From the NCBI RefSeq assembly GCF_014651935.1, contig NZ_BMXV01000009.1, forward strand, positions 62,001 through 126,000: a stretch of 64,000 bases of DNA, read 5' to 3'. Shown here piece by piece: positions 29,708 through 38,871 of the stretch. Positions within the stretch are counted from its first letter, which is position 1. Every line of letters starts with the position of its first letter. The DNA comes from Marinobacter zhanjiangensis. Its GTDB lineage: Bacteria > Pseudomonadota > Gammaproteobacteria > Pseudomonadales > Oleiphilaceae. The notes below the pieces were generated by a model. That model was not told where the DNA came from, ran no database searches, and saw only the letters and a program-made list of their open reading frames with translations. Both the position numbers and the translations under genes were made by a program.

Positions 29708-30240
29708 ACGATACCACCAGAGCGCCGGTCCCGGTGAGGATTCGCTGGCTCGGCGTTATCACGGCTATCATGCTGCTACTGCAGCTGGGGCTGAATCAGC
29801 CCCTGCAGACGGCCACGGCGCCCCAGGGCATGCTCAGCTTCCAGCTGGCCGGCACCGGGGAAAGCGCCGCTGCCATTGCCCAGAGCTGGGCCAGCGCAGG
29901 CATGGGCTGGGCACTGGCTTCCCTGTGGAGCGGCTTCCTGTTTGCGGTGCTGTACAGCACGCTGCTGATCCTGTTCACTAACTACCTTCTGGTCGACCGC
30001 CCGGGGATCCGCGAGCGCAAGACCGGCCGCTGGGTGCGAGGTCTGTTCGTGACCGCAGGCCTGGCCCACATTGCCGAGTACGCGCTGATGCTGGCAAACC
30101 TGGAAACCCCCAGCGACCGACTGAGCCTGTCTGCCACCCTGCTGGCACTGGCCAACTACACGGCGCTGGTTCTGGGCATTGCCGGCCTGGTGGTGATCCG
30201 GGCAGCCCGTCGCCACCCGATGCATCCTACCCGGGCCTGA
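29704..30240 (+). CDS. Predicted inner-membrane protein, unknown function
   Basis: I do not recognise a family. The 178-residue protein has about four membrane segments: 12-34, 70-93, 107-130 and 143-163. Between the first two is a soluble loop rich in Gln, Thr and Ala; the stretch DRPGIRERKTGRWVRGL is a basic cytoplasmic loop. It overlaps the end of hemW by 4 bases (ATGA), so it is surely translated from the same mRNA, and it converges with trmB. Confidence 0.75.
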   Translation: MNDTTRAPVPVRIRWLGVITAIMLLLQLGLNQPLQTATAPQGMLSFQLAGTGESAAAIAQSWASAGMGWALASLWSGFLFAVLYSTLLILFTNYLLVDRPGIRERKTGRWVRGLFVTAGLAHIAEYALMLANLETPSDRLSLSATLLALANYTALVLGIAGLVVIRAARRHPMHPTRA

Positions 30241-30265
30241 TCACGGGCTCCCGGTGCCTGATCAA

Positions 30266-30991
30266 TCAGTTGGTGCGTCGGTAGAGCAGGTCCCAGACGC
30301 CGTGCCCCAGGTTTTCGCCCCGCTTCTCGAACTTGGTGACCGGCCGATGATCCGGGCGGGGTGAATAGCCACCATCATCCTGGCTGTTGAGGAAGCCTTC
30401 GGAGCCGTCCATCACTTCCAGCATGTGCTCGGCGTAATTCTCCCAGTCTGTCGCCAGGTGCAGGATACCGCCCACCCTGAGCTTGTGACGCAGGCGCTGC
30501 ACGAAATCGTGCTGGATCAGCCGGCGCTTGTGGTGTTTTTTCTTGGGCCAGGGGTCGGGGAAAAACACCATCACCCGATCGAGGCTCGCATCCGGCAGGC
30601 ACAGGTCGATCACATCGTTGGCATCAATGGCGTAGACACGCACGTTCTCCAGGCCCCGCTCGTCCACTTCCTTGAGCAGGGCGCCCACTCCCGGCAGATG
30701 CACTTCCACGCCGATAAAGTCCTGCTCCGGCGCGGCTTCCGCCATCTCCACCAGCGACTGGCCCATTCCGAAGCCGATCTCCAGGTTCAGCCAGGCCTCG
30801 CGACCAAAGACCTCCCGGGGGTCGATCACGCCCTGCTCCCGGGTCAGGCCGTATTTCGGCCACAGGCGCTCGTAGGCCTTTTTCTGGCCATCGGTCATGC
30901 GCCCCTGACGGATCACGAAACTGCGCACCCCGCGGCGGGTGGTCACCTGTTCACCATTGTCGTTGTCCGCTGTCTTGTCTGGGTCAGTCAT
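30266..30991 (-). CDS. trmB: tRNA (guanine-N7)-methyltransferase TrmB
   Basis: TrmB makes m7G46 in tRNA. From ATG 30991 (GGGGA six bases upstream) it has 241 residues; a TTG seven codons upstream is unlikely. Visible motifs are [15 protein letters not shown] for SAM binding, [13 protein letters not shown], and [16 protein letters not shown], a family signature. It is convergent with the hemW group; trmB after hemW is the Pseudomonas order as well. Confidence 0.97.
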   Translation of the reverse strand: MTDPDKTADNDNGEQVTTRRGVRSFVIRQGRMTDGQKKAYERLWPKYGLTREQGVIDPREVFGREAWLNLEIGFGMGQSLVEMAEAAPEQDFIGVEVHLPGVGALLKEVDERGLENVRVYAIDANDVIDLCLPDASLDRVMVFFPDPWPKKKHHKRRLIQHDFVQRLRHKLRVGGILHLATDWENYAEHMLEVMDGSEGFLNSQDDGGYSPRPDHRPVTKFEKRGENLGHGVWDLLYRRTN

Positions 30992-31110
30992 GGTATTCCC
31001 CGGTTTGTCCAATTCGCTGAATCGCTACAGTTTAACAGAGCGCGTGGCGTTCGTGAGGTTTCGCTCTGGTGTGCCTTGACACAAGTGTCCCGTTTGGTTA
31101 ATTCGCTGAC

Positions 31111-32628
31111 CTACCCGGACATGGCACGGGCAGCCTTGCGGTCCAGCTTGCGGTAACCCAGAGCCTCCACCAGGTGTTGCCGGTCAATATCCGCCTGCCC
31201 GTCCAGGTCGGCAATGGTCCGCGCCACCCGCAGGATGCGGTGCAGCGCCCGGGCCGACAGCCCCAGGCGCTCCATGGCAGTGGCCAGCATCGCCTTGCTG
31301 CCATCATCCACCGCACAGTACGCCTCCAGGGCACGACCACTCAGCCCGGCGTTGGCACTGCCCCGCGCCGCAGCATGCTGGCGCACCTGCTCCACCCGGG
31401 AGCGCACCTGCTCACTGCTTTCCGCCGCGTGCCCGGCTTGCAGCAGCACATCGCCACCCTGCACGGGCACCTCCACGTGCAGGTCGAAGCGGTCCAGTAA
31501 CGGACCGGAAAGACGGGCCTGATAGCGGACCACCTGTGCCGGCGAGCACTGACAGTCAATGGCCGGGTGCCCCAGATAGCCACAGGGGCAGGGATTCATG
31601 GCGGCAATCACCTGGAAGCGGGCCGGGTAGGTCACCTGGCTGGCAGCCCGGGATATCACGATTTCACCGGATTCCATAGGCTCCCGGAGCACTTCCAGCA
31701 CCTTGCGGTCGAACTCGGGCAACTCATCAAGAAACAGTACGCCGTTGTGGGCCAGGGAGATCTCGCCGGGGCGCGGGCTGCTGCCACCTCCGACCAGGGC
31801 CACAGCCGATGCCGTGTGGTGGGGCGACCGGTAGGGTGGCTGACGCCAGCCATCGGCGCCCACCGGCAGACCGGCCACCGACCTTACGCTGGCCACCTCC
31901 AGCGCCTGACGATCATCCAGTGGCGGCAGAATGCCCGGAATCCGGCTTGCCAGCATGCTCTTGCCGGTACCCGGGGGACCAAACAACAACAGGTTGTGCC
32001 CGCCGGCGGCGGCGATTTCCAGGGCCCGCCGGGGCACGTGCTGGCCCCTGACATCGGCCAGGTCCGGACCGTTCGGAGGTCGGCTGGCCGGCGCCATGGG
32101 CGGCAGGGGAGATAGCCTGTTGGTGCCCGCCAGATGTTCGCACACCCGCAGCAGGTGATCGGTGGCCAGCACATCGTCATCGCCGGCCAGCGACGCCTCG
32201 GCGGCATTGTCGGCAGGTACCAGGATGCGACGACCGGCGTTCCTGGCTGAAATTACCGCCGGCAACACCCCGCGAACCGGCCTCAGGGTGCCATCCAGCG
32301 CCAGTTCTCCCAGACATTCAAGGTGACTCAGGGAACCCGGGGGCAGTTGCTCGGAGGCCACCAGAATTCCCAGGGCGATGGCCAGATCGAAGCGGCCACC
32401 CTCCTTGGGCAGATCCGCCGGGGCGAGGTTGATGGTGATACGACGGGCGGGGAACTCGAAACCGGCGTTCAGCAGGGCGCTGCGGACGCGGTCCTTGCTC
32501 TCCTTAACCGCGGTTTCCGGCAATCCCACGATGGACAGGGCCGGCAGGCCACTGGAGAGATGCACTTCAACAGTCACCGGCGGGGCGCTGACACCCAGCC
32601 GGGCACGGGTATGAATAGTGGCAAGCAT
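31111..32628 (-). CDS. comM: ComM/YifB-family MCM-like ATPase
   Basis: ComM is a hexameric helicase that promotes branch migration during natural transformation. The 505-residue protein starts at ATG 32628, MLATIHTRARLGVSAPPVTV; upstream in-frame ATGs (such as 32637) add residues not usual in the family. It has a lon-like N-terminal region, Walker A LLFGPPGTGKSML, Walker B GVLFLDELPEF, a zinc-binding-like MNPCPCGYLGHP with DCQCSP, and sensor FDLHVEVP. It follows ubiK by 66 bases, a common neighbourhood. Confidence 0.95.
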   Translation of the reverse strand: MLATIHTRARLGVSAPPVTVEVHLSSGLPALSIVGLPETAVKESKDRVRSALLNAGFEFPARRITINLAPADLPKEGGRFDLAIALGILVASEQLPPGSLSHLECLGELALDGTLRPVRGVLPAVISARNAGRRILVPADNAAEASLAGDDDVLATDHLLRVCEHLAGTNRLSPLPPMAPASRPPNGPDLADVRGQHVPRRALEIAAAGGHNLLLFGPPGTGKSMLASRIPGILPPLDDRQALEVASVRSVAGLPVGADGWRQPPYRSPHHTASAVALVGGGSSPRPGEISLAHNGVLFLDELPEFDRKVLEVLREPMESGEIVISRAASQVTYPARFQVIAAMNPCPCGYLGHPAIDCQCSPAQVVRYQARLSGPLLDRFDLHVEVPVQGGDVLLQAGHAAESSEQVRSRVEQVRQHAAARGSANAGLSGRALEAYCAVDDGSKAMLATAMERLGLSARALHRILRVARTIADLDGQADIDRQHLVEALGYRKLDRKAARAMSG

Positions 32629-32694
32629 ACGGGTCATCCCTGACATTTTTCGGGGCCCCGACGGTACTGCCTGTGCCGTCATCCGGGGCGGGTT

Positions 32695-32961
32695 TCAGTC
32701 CTGTGAACGGTCGTCGCCGGGCGATTGCTCCAGTTCGGCGACCCGTTTTTCCAGTTGCTCCAGGCGCTCACGGGTGCGCAGCAGTACCGCCTGCTGGGCA
32801 TCGAACTCCTCCCGGGTAACCAGTTCGAGCTTCGAAACAACCGACATCACCGCGGCTCGGGCGTGATTTTCCACGTCCTCCCGGGCTGCACGGGCCATGT
32901 CCGGAACGAACTGGCCAAACTGTTGCTGGACTTGCCCCAGCAGATCGTTAGGGGTCTTCAC
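32695..32961 (-). CDS. ubiK: Ubiquinone biosynthesis accessory factor UbiK
   Basis: The 88-residue protein starts MKTPNDLLGQVQQQFGQFV and ends with a coiled coil (about 55-80, LLRTRERLEQLEKRVAELEQ), as in the BMFP-domain family. UbiK joins UbiJ and the soluble Ubi complex in ubiquinone synthesis. The residues VTREEFDAQQAVLLRTRERL match the family core. It lies just upstream of comM on the same strand and divergent from glnK, with 420 bases between the two starts. Confidence 0.92.
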   Translation of the reverse strand: MKTPNDLLGQVQQQFGQFVPDMARAAREDVENHARAAVMSVVSKLELVTREEFDAQQAVLLRTRERLEQLEKRVAELEQSPGDDRSQD

Positions 32962-33139
32962 CGTTCTCTACTCCATTGCCTTGCAGGGTTGCCCGGTGGC
33001 CACCAGCCCGCCTGCACAGGGTGTCCCGGGGCCAGGTTTCATGCCCCGGGAGTGTAACACAGCCCGGTCCCTGCCATACTATGAGTGAGTGTCGGGCCGA
33101 GGAGCCCAACGCCATGACGGCGCACCTGCCCCGAGCATT

Positions 33140-33156
33140 TGCACCATTTTGGTTCT
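33140..33156 (+). promoter_or_regulatory. NtrC-like enhancer site 1
   Basis: TGCACCA-TTT-TGGTTCT closely matches the NtrC dyad TGCACCA-N3-TGGTGCA; the left half is perfect. It lies about 110 bases upstream of the sigma-54 promoter of glnK. Confidence 0.7.
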
Positions 33157-33192
33157 CTCTCGGCCTGCCTGCGCCATAATAGCGCACACTTT

Positions 33193-33209
33193 GGACCCAT
33201 TTTGGTTCA
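33193..33209 (+). promoter_or_regulatory. NtrC-like enhancer site 2
   Basis: A second copy with the same core CCATTTTGG and right half TTCA is centred 53 bases after site 1, close to five helical turns, so both sites face the same side of the DNA. The left half is weaker. Confidence 0.6.
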
Positions 33210-33250
33210 CCGACAAATTACTACACTGATTATAAAGACTTTTTTTGCGT

Positions 33251-33266
33251 TGGCACACACGATGCT
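33251..33266 (+). promoter_or_regulatory. Sigma-54 promoter of glnK-amtB
   Basis: TGGCAC-N5-ATGCT has GG and GC exactly 10 bases apart and matches the -24/-12 consensus well. Transcription should start near 33278, giving a leader of about 100 bases before glnK. Confidence 0.8.
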
Positions 33267-33270
33267 ATAA

Positions 33271-33720
<450 letters not shown>

Positions 33721-33793
33721 TCCCGAACGCTTAAGCAGTCAGGCCAACGCAAAAAATTCAACATCCTGTTAAGCCTCGTGCGGAGGGCTTCCA

Positions 33794-35059
33794 ATGGAAA
33801 ACAGTGTATTTCACTTACAGTACGCAATAGATACTTTTTATTTCCTGGTGTGTGGCGCATTAGTCATGTGGATGGCAGCTGGTTTTACCATGCTGGAATC
33901 CGGGCTGGTTCGTGCCAAGAACACCACCGAAATCCTGACCAAGAACGTCTCCCTGTTCGCGGTCTCCTGTACCATGTACATGATCTGCGGCTACGCCATC
34001 ATGTACGGCGGTAACATCTTCCTCAGCGGCATGGGCGACGTTGACGTCGGCGGTGTCATGGGTGAATTCGCCGACCGTGGCGACTTCGAGGGTGGCTCCA
34101 TCTATTCCGGTGCCTCCGACTTCTTCTTCCAGGTTGTGTTCGTTGCAACCGCCATGTCCATCGTCTCCGGTGCCGTGGCCGAGCGCATGAAGCTCTGGTC
34201 CTTCCTGATCTTCGCGGTGGTCCTGACCGGCTTCATCTACCCGATGGAAGGCGCCTGGACCTGGGGCGGTGCCGATGTGTTCGGCATGTACAACCTGGGT
34301 GACCTGGGCTTCTCCGACTTTGCCGGTTCCGGCATCGTACACATGGCTGGCGCGGCTGCAGCCCTGGCGGGCGTCATCCTGCTGGGCGCCCGTAAAGGCA
34401 AGTACGGCCCCAATGGCGAGATTCGTGCCTTCCCGGGTGCCAACATGCCCCTGGCAGCTCTCGGTACCCTGATCCTGTGGATGGGCTGGTTCGGGTTTAA
34501 CGGTGGCTCCGTGCTCAAGCTTGGCGATGTCGCCAGCGCGCACTCCGTGGCCATGGTCTTCCTGAACACCAATGCGGCTGCCGCTGGCGGCGCCATCGCT
34601 GCCCTGATCACCGCCCGTGTGATGTTCGGCAAGGCTGACCTGACCATGCTGTTGAACGGCGCCATTGCCGGCCTGGTGGTCATTACCGCCGAGCCTTCCA
34701 CCCCGAGTGCACTGGTCGCCACCATCTGGGGCGCCCTGGGCGGCATTCTGGTGGTACTGAGCATCGTGACCCTGGACAAGCTGCGCATTGATGATCCCGT
34801 TGGTGCCATTTCCGCCCACGGTGTCTGTGGTCTGCTGGGTCTGCTGCTGGTGCCGGTCACCAACGACGGTGCCACCTTCAGCGGCCAGATCATTGGCGCA
34901 CTCACCATCTTCATCTGGGTCTTCGTGGCCAGCCTGATTGTCTGGGGCATCCTCAAGGCAGTCATGGGCATCCGCGTGACCGAGGAAGAAGAGTACGAAG
35001 GCGTCGACCTGTCCGAGTGTGGCATGGAAGCCTACCCGGAGTTCGTCTCCAGCAAGTAA
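33794..35059 (+). CDS. amtB: Ammonium transporter AmtB
   Basis: AmtB is a trimeric inner-membrane ammonium channel. The 421-residue protein has about eleven membrane segments, the pore twin histidines in GSGIVHMAGA and AISAHGVCGL, and GWFGFNGGS. It starts MENSVFHLQYAIDTFYFLVC with GGAGGG upstream and no long cleavable signal peptide. The C-terminal tail ends EEEEYEGVDLSECGMEAYPE, the GlnK-contact region. It is co-transcribed with glnK and followed by two hairpins. Confidence 0.97.
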   Translation: MENSVFHLQYAIDTFYFLVCGALVMWMAAGFTMLESGLVRAKNTTEILTKNVSLFAVSCTMYMICGYAIMYGGNIFLSGMGDVDVGGVMGEFADRGDFEGGSIYSGASDFFFQVVFVATAMSIVSGAVAERMKLWSFLIFAVVLTGFIYPMEGAWTWGGADVFGMYNLGDLGFSDFAGSGIVHMAGAAAALAGVILLGARKGKYGPNGEIRAFPGANMPLAALGTLILWMGWFGFNGGSVLKLGDVASAHSVAMVFLNTNAAAAGGAIAALITARVMFGKADLTMLLNGAIAGLVVITAEPSTPSALVATIWGALGGILVVLSIVTLDKLRIDDPVGAISAHGVCGLLGLLLVPVTNDGATFSGQIIGALTIFIWVFVASLIVWGILKAVMGIRVTEEEEYEGVDLSECGMEAYPEFVSSK

Positions 35060-35071
35060 TCCTCCGACCTG

Positions 35072-35093
35072 AAGCCGTCCTTGCGGACGGCTT
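35072..35093. repeat. Stem-loop after amtB
   Basis: AAGCCGTCC/GGACGGCTT is a perfect 9-bp stem with loop TTGC, without a T-run. It lies 12 bases after the amtB stop, and probably protects or pauses the mRNA before the true terminator. Confidence 0.55.
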
Positions 35094-35114
35094 GCAGAAC
35101 AAGGAGATCGAAAC

Positions 35115-35148
35115 AAAAGAGGGCAGCCATTGGCTGCCCTCTTTTTTT
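35115..35148. terminator. Terminator between amtB and speE
   Basis: A perfect stem of 10 G/C-rich pairs (GAGGGCAGCC/GGCTGCCCTC), extended by A/T pairs, with a 3-base loop and seven T. The A-run on the other side makes it usable by speE on the minus strand. Confidence 0.92.
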
Positions 35149-35169
35149 GCCTGTTTTCTGGCGGTCGGA

Positions 35170-36051
35170 TCAGCCCTCAGCCGGCCTGACCGGATCTTCC
35201 AGGGCTTCCGCCATGAACTGGGGCATGGCCAGCGCACCACGGTGGACGCCCTCGTTGTAATAGCGGGTCACGAACGGGCGATCAGCGGCGTCTTCCTCCC
35301 GGAAATAGCTGGTATGCACATCCTTGCCCCCCATGGTGCAGCTCCACCAGCCGGTAGGGTATACCGGTTGCGGAAACGGCAGGGTATGAACGTGATCGAA
35401 GCCGGCTTCCTTCATATCTCTGTGGATATCGCGGATGATGCTGTCGGTATGCAGCAGCGGCGATTCGCTCTGCTGCACAACGATGCCACCCTCACGCAGT
35501 GCAATCATGCAGTCACGGTAGAAATCCAGGGCAAACAGGCCTTCCGCCGGCCCCACCGGGTCGGTGCTGTCGACAATAATCACATCCACCGTTCCGGGCG
35601 GCTGGTCACGTACCCACTGGATGCCATCGCCAAAGAAGAAATTGGCGCGGGGGTCGCGATTGGACTCACACAGTTCCGGAAAGTACTTCTCGGACACTTT
35701 GGTTACCCGTTCATCGATTTCCACCTGCCAGGCTTCTTCCACGTCCGGGTGCTTGAGCACCTCTTTGAGAGTGCCGCAGTCACCGCCGCCGATGATCACC
35801 ACCCGTTTCGGGTCACGGTGAGTGAACAGCGCCGGATGGGTCATCATCTCGTGGTAGAGAAAATTGTCGCGGCTGGTGAGCATGACGCAGCCATCCAGCA
35901 CCATCAGGTTACCGAAGGTTTCCGTTTCCCAGACTTCCAGTTTCTGGAAATCCGTCTGCTCTTCATGAAGCTTGCTTTTCACCTGCAGGGAAAACGCCGT
36001 GCCCTGGTCCTGGAAAACTTCAGTGAACCAGTTTTTGTCCAGTGTACTCAT
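35170..36051 (-). CDS. speE: Spermidine synthase SpeE
   Basis: SpeE transfers an aminopropyl group from decarboxylated SAM to putrescine. The 293-residue protein starts at ATG 36051 (GGGAGG upstream) with MSTLDKNWFTEVFQDQGTAF. Motifs: YHEMMTHPALFTH, VVIIGGGDCGTLKEVLKH for the cofactor and IIVDSTDPVGPAEGLF for catalysis. It is divergent from speA, so two polyamine genes share one 170-base control region. Confidence 0.96.
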   Translation of the reverse strand: MSTLDKNWFTEVFQDQGTAFSLQVKSKLHEEQTDFQKLEVWETETFGNLMVLDGCVMLTSRDNFLYHEMMTHPALFTHRDPKRVVIIGGGDCGTLKEVLKHPDVEEAWQVEIDERVTKVSEKYFPELCESNRDPRANFFFGDGIQWVRDQPPGTVDVIIVDSTDPVGPAEGLFALDFYRDCMIALREGGIVVQQSESPLLHTDSIIRDIHRDMKEAGFDHVHTLPFPQPVYPTGWWSCTMGGKDVHTSYFREEDAADRPFVTRYYNEGVHRGALAMPQFMAEALEDPVRPAEG

Positions 36052-36221
36052 TGCCAAACCTCCCTTGATCGATGGCGCCATTGTAGAGTCGGGCAGCCGC
36101 CAGCCAAAGCACTAATTCTGACACCGGGGTCGCCGCCATTTCCCGGTTCCCACAGTGCGGGCAAGGAGCCTACAATGGGCGCGCCGGCAACCATGCCCTT
36201 TCTGCAATTCAGGATATCAGT

Positions 36222-38123
36222 ATGACCACCAAAACCACCGCCAGCCAGGTGTACAACATTCCCCACTGGAGCGATGGCTATATTGATGTCAGCACCGATG
36301 GCGAGGTGCTGGTCCAGCCCCACCGTCAGGCTCGTGACACTCATGTTCGTCTGCCGGAACTGATCCGCCAGCTGACCGGCCGGGGTATTGCCTTACCGGT
36401 ACTGATCCGCTTCACCGATATCCTTCATGATCGGGTCAACACCCTTTGCCAGTCCTTCAACGATGTCGCCGCCGAACACGGGTATCGCGGTGGTTACACC
36501 GCGGTTTACCCGATCAAGGTAAACCAGCAAAGGGGTGTGGTGGAGGAGCTCCTGCGGGCACAACCGGCGGCAGACAATGGCCAGATCGGGCTGGAAGCCG
36601 GCAGCAAGCCGGAACTGATGGCGGTGCTGGCCCTGTCGGCTCCCGGAGCCGTCATCGTATGCAATGGTTACAAGGACCGGGAGTACGTGCGCACCGCGCT
36701 GATCGGCCAGAAGCTGGGCAACCGGGTGTTTATCGTGGTGGAAAAGCCCTCCGAGCTGAAGCTGATCCTGGAGGAAGCCGGGCGACTGCAGGTGACACCA
36801 CTGATCGGTATCCGCGCGCGCCTGGCGACCATTGGCAAGGGCAACTGGCAGAACACCGGCGGCGAAAAGTCGAAATTCGGCCTGTCCGCCGGCCAGGTGC
36901 TGGATGTGGTGGAACGACTGCGTGCCGCCGGCGCGCTGGACAGCCTGCAGCTGCTGCATTTCCACCTGGGTTCGCAGATTGCCAATATCCGTGACATCCA
37001 GACCGGCCTGCGCGAATGCGCCCGTTTCTACAGTGAGCTTCGCCAGCTGGGCGCGCCGGTGGACACGGTGGATATCGGTGGCGGCCTAGGGGTGGATTAC
37101 GAGGGCACCCGCTCCCGCAGCAGCTGCTCCATGAACTACAGCATGCGCGAGTACGCCTGGAACGTGATTCACACCCTGCAGGGGGAATGCGACCGGGCCG
37201 GTGTGCCCCACCCGGACCTGATCAGCGAATCCGGCCGCGCCCTTACGGCCCACCATGCAGTGCTGGTGACCAATGTCATTGACCGGGAGCAGCCGGAGTC
37301 GCGCACCCCGTCGGCACCGGCGGAGGATGCGCCGGGTCCCGTGCACGACCTGTGGCGGGATTACCGGCACCTGACCGATGGCGACAACCCCCGGTCCCGG
37401 GTCGAGATCTACCACGACCTGCTTCACGCCATGAGTGACGTTCACGCCCAGTTTGCCCATGGTGTGCTTTCGCTGGCCTACCGGGCTGAGGCCGAACGCA
37501 TCTACACCGCCAGTTGCCGGCGATTGCAGCAACAGCTCAACAGCGCCAACCGGGCCCACCGGGAAATCCTCGATGAACTCAACGAAAAGCTGGCCGAAAA
37601 GCTGTTCGTGAACTTTTCCCTGTTCCAGTCACTGCCTGATATCTGGGGTATCGACCAGATATTCCCGGTGCTGCCCATCAGTGGCCTGGACCGTGCCATC
37701 ACCCGGCGCGCGGTCATCCAGGACATCACCTGCGACTCGGATGGCCGTATTGACCGCTACGTGGACGGCCAGGGGGTGGAAACCACCCTGCCCCTGCCGG
37801 AGCACGACGACAGCGAACCACTGCTGATGGGGTTCTTCATGACCGGGGCCTACCAGGAAATCCTCGGCGACATGCACAACCTGTTCGGCGACACCCATTC
37901 GGTGGATGTCCGCCTGACCGGAGACGGCCATTACCAGATCAGCCAGCCCACCGAAGGCGATACGGTGTCAGATGTCCTCCGCTATGTGAACTTCGACCCC
38001 GAGGCCCTGATCGAGGCCTACCAACGCCGCTTCCTGGCCAGTGGGCTGCCCGCTCATGAACAGGAACCACTACTGCGGGAACTGGAAGCCGGCTTGCAGG
38101 GCTACACCTACCTGGAGGAATAG
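36222..38123 (+). CDS. speA: Biosynthetic arginine decarboxylase SpeA
   Basis: SpeA decarboxylates arginine to agmatine, the first step to putrescine. The 633-residue PLP enzyme contains the cofactor lysine in YPIKVNQQRGVVEELL near residue 100, the substrate stretch GLEAGSKPELMAVLAL, the glycine-rich DIGGGLGVDYEGTRS, and the C-terminal NLFGDTHSVDVRL. The length fits (658 in E. coli). It is divergent from speE. agmatine-to-putrescine genes are not in the window. Confidence 0.97.
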   Translation: MTTKTTASQVYNIPHWSDGYIDVSTDGEVLVQPHRQARDTHVRLPELIRQLTGRGIALPVLIRFTDILHDRVNTLCQSFNDVAAEHGYRGGYTAVYPIKVNQQRGVVEELLRAQPAADNGQIGLEAGSKPELMAVLALSAPGAVIVCNGYKDREYVRTALIGQKLGNRVFIVVEKPSELKLILEEAGRLQVTPLIGIRARLATIGKGNWQNTGGEKSKFGLSAGQVLDVVERLRAAGALDSLQLLHFHLGSQIANIRDIQTGLRECARFYSELRQLGAPVDTVDIGGGLGVDYEGTRSRSSCSMNYSMREYAWNVIHTLQGECDRAGVPHPDLISESGRALTAHHAVLVTNVIDREQPESRTPSAPAEDAPGPVHDLWRDYRHLTDGDNPRSRVEIYHDLLHAMSDVHAQFAHGVLSLAYRAEAERIYTASCRRLQQQLNSANRAHREILDELNEKLAEKLFVNFSLFQSLPDIWGIDQIFPVLPISGLDRAITRRAVIQDITCDSDGRIDRYVDGQGVETTLPLPEHDDSEPLLMGFFMTGAYQEILGDMHNLFGDTHSVDVRLTGDGHYQISQPTEGDTVSDVLRYVNFDPEALIEAYQRRFLASGLPAHEQEPLLRELEAGLQGYTYLEE

Positions 38124-38164
38124 GCTGTCTGCCGGCAGCCGGTGGAAAAAATTCAGCATTATCC

Positions 38165-38192
38165 TGATCCGGCTCCATGATCGGGGCGTACA
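38165..38192 (+). promoter_or_regulatory. Candidate ECF (RpoE/ChrR-type) autoregulatory promoter
   Basis: TGATCC (38165-38170), 16 bases, then CGTACA (38187-38192) resembles promoters read by Rhodobacter-type RpoE sigma factors (TGATC in the -35 box). It lies 80 bases before the sigma gene start. The -10 match is loose. Confidence 0.4.
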
Positions 38193-38271
38193 TCCGGCTA
38201 CTGACAATCGCTGGACGAGTGCTACAATCATGATGAATAACACGTCAGCTCATGCCGTCAAGGAGCGCCCG

Positions 38272-38871
38272 GTGACCACACTGGACCAGAAACCTTCGCG
38301 GGCAGAGGGCCGCAAGGATCCCTGGAGTCAGCTTCTCGAGAAAGTCGGCAAGCACCAGGACCGTCAGGCCTACCATGCTCTGTTCGAGCACTTTGGCCCG
38401 CAGATCAAGTACTATGCCATGGCCAATGGCATGTCGAGCCATGCCGAGGAACTGGTACAGGAAGTCTTCGTGTCCATCTGGCGTCGTTCCTGTCTGTACG
38501 ACTGGCGCAAGGCGGCCGCGTCCACCTGGATTTTCACCATCGCCCGTAACCAGCGCATTGACATGCTGCGCAAGATGAAGCGCACCAGTGCGGAAATTCA
38601 GGTGGAAACCGAAGACTTGTGGCAGATTCCCGGCGACAATGAAGATGAACCGGTCACCTCACTGCATCGGCTGATGTCCGAGCGCCGGGTCAGGGACTCG
38701 CTTCGTCACCTGCCCGAGGAACAGATTACGGTGATCGCCAAGGTGTACATGGAGCAGAAGTCACACCAGATGGTGGCCGACGAACTCGACATACCCCTGG
38801 GCACCGTCAAAAGCCGCGTCAGACTCGCACTGAACAAGCTCAAGGTCATTTTGCAGGATCAGAACGTATGA
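38272..38871 (+). CDS. ECF sigma factor paired with ChrR (RpoE-like)
   Basis: The 199-residue protein has sigma region 2 (about 35-105: ALFEHFGPQIKYYAMANGMS, EELVQEVFVSIWRRS, STWIFTIARNQRIDMLRK) and region 4 (about 143-195: LPEEQITVIAKVYMEQKSHQ, then LGTVKSRVRLALNKLK). It overlaps by 4 bases a ChrR-type anti-sigma gene, so it belongs to the group that answers singlet oxygen or organic peroxide in Rhodobacter. The start is GTG 38272 because AGGAG lies 6 bases upstream; the ATGs at 38230 and 38233 lack a ribosome site. A TGATC-type promoter candidate lies upstream. Confidence 0.92.
   Translation: MTTLDQKPSRAEGRKDPWSQLLEKVGKHQDRQAYHALFEHFGPQIKYYAMANGMSSHAEELVQEVFVSIWRRSCLYDWRKAAASTWIFTIARNQRIDMLRKMKRTSAEIQVETEDLWQIPGDNEDEPVTSLHRLMSERRVRDSLRHLPEEQITVIAKVYMEQKSHQMVADELDIPLGTVKSRVRLALNKLKVILQDQNV

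Noticed and set aside
33860..35116. 418-codon minus-strand open frame
   Set aside because: Antisense to amtB; the His/Gly/Asp-rich product mirrors the codons of the transporter.
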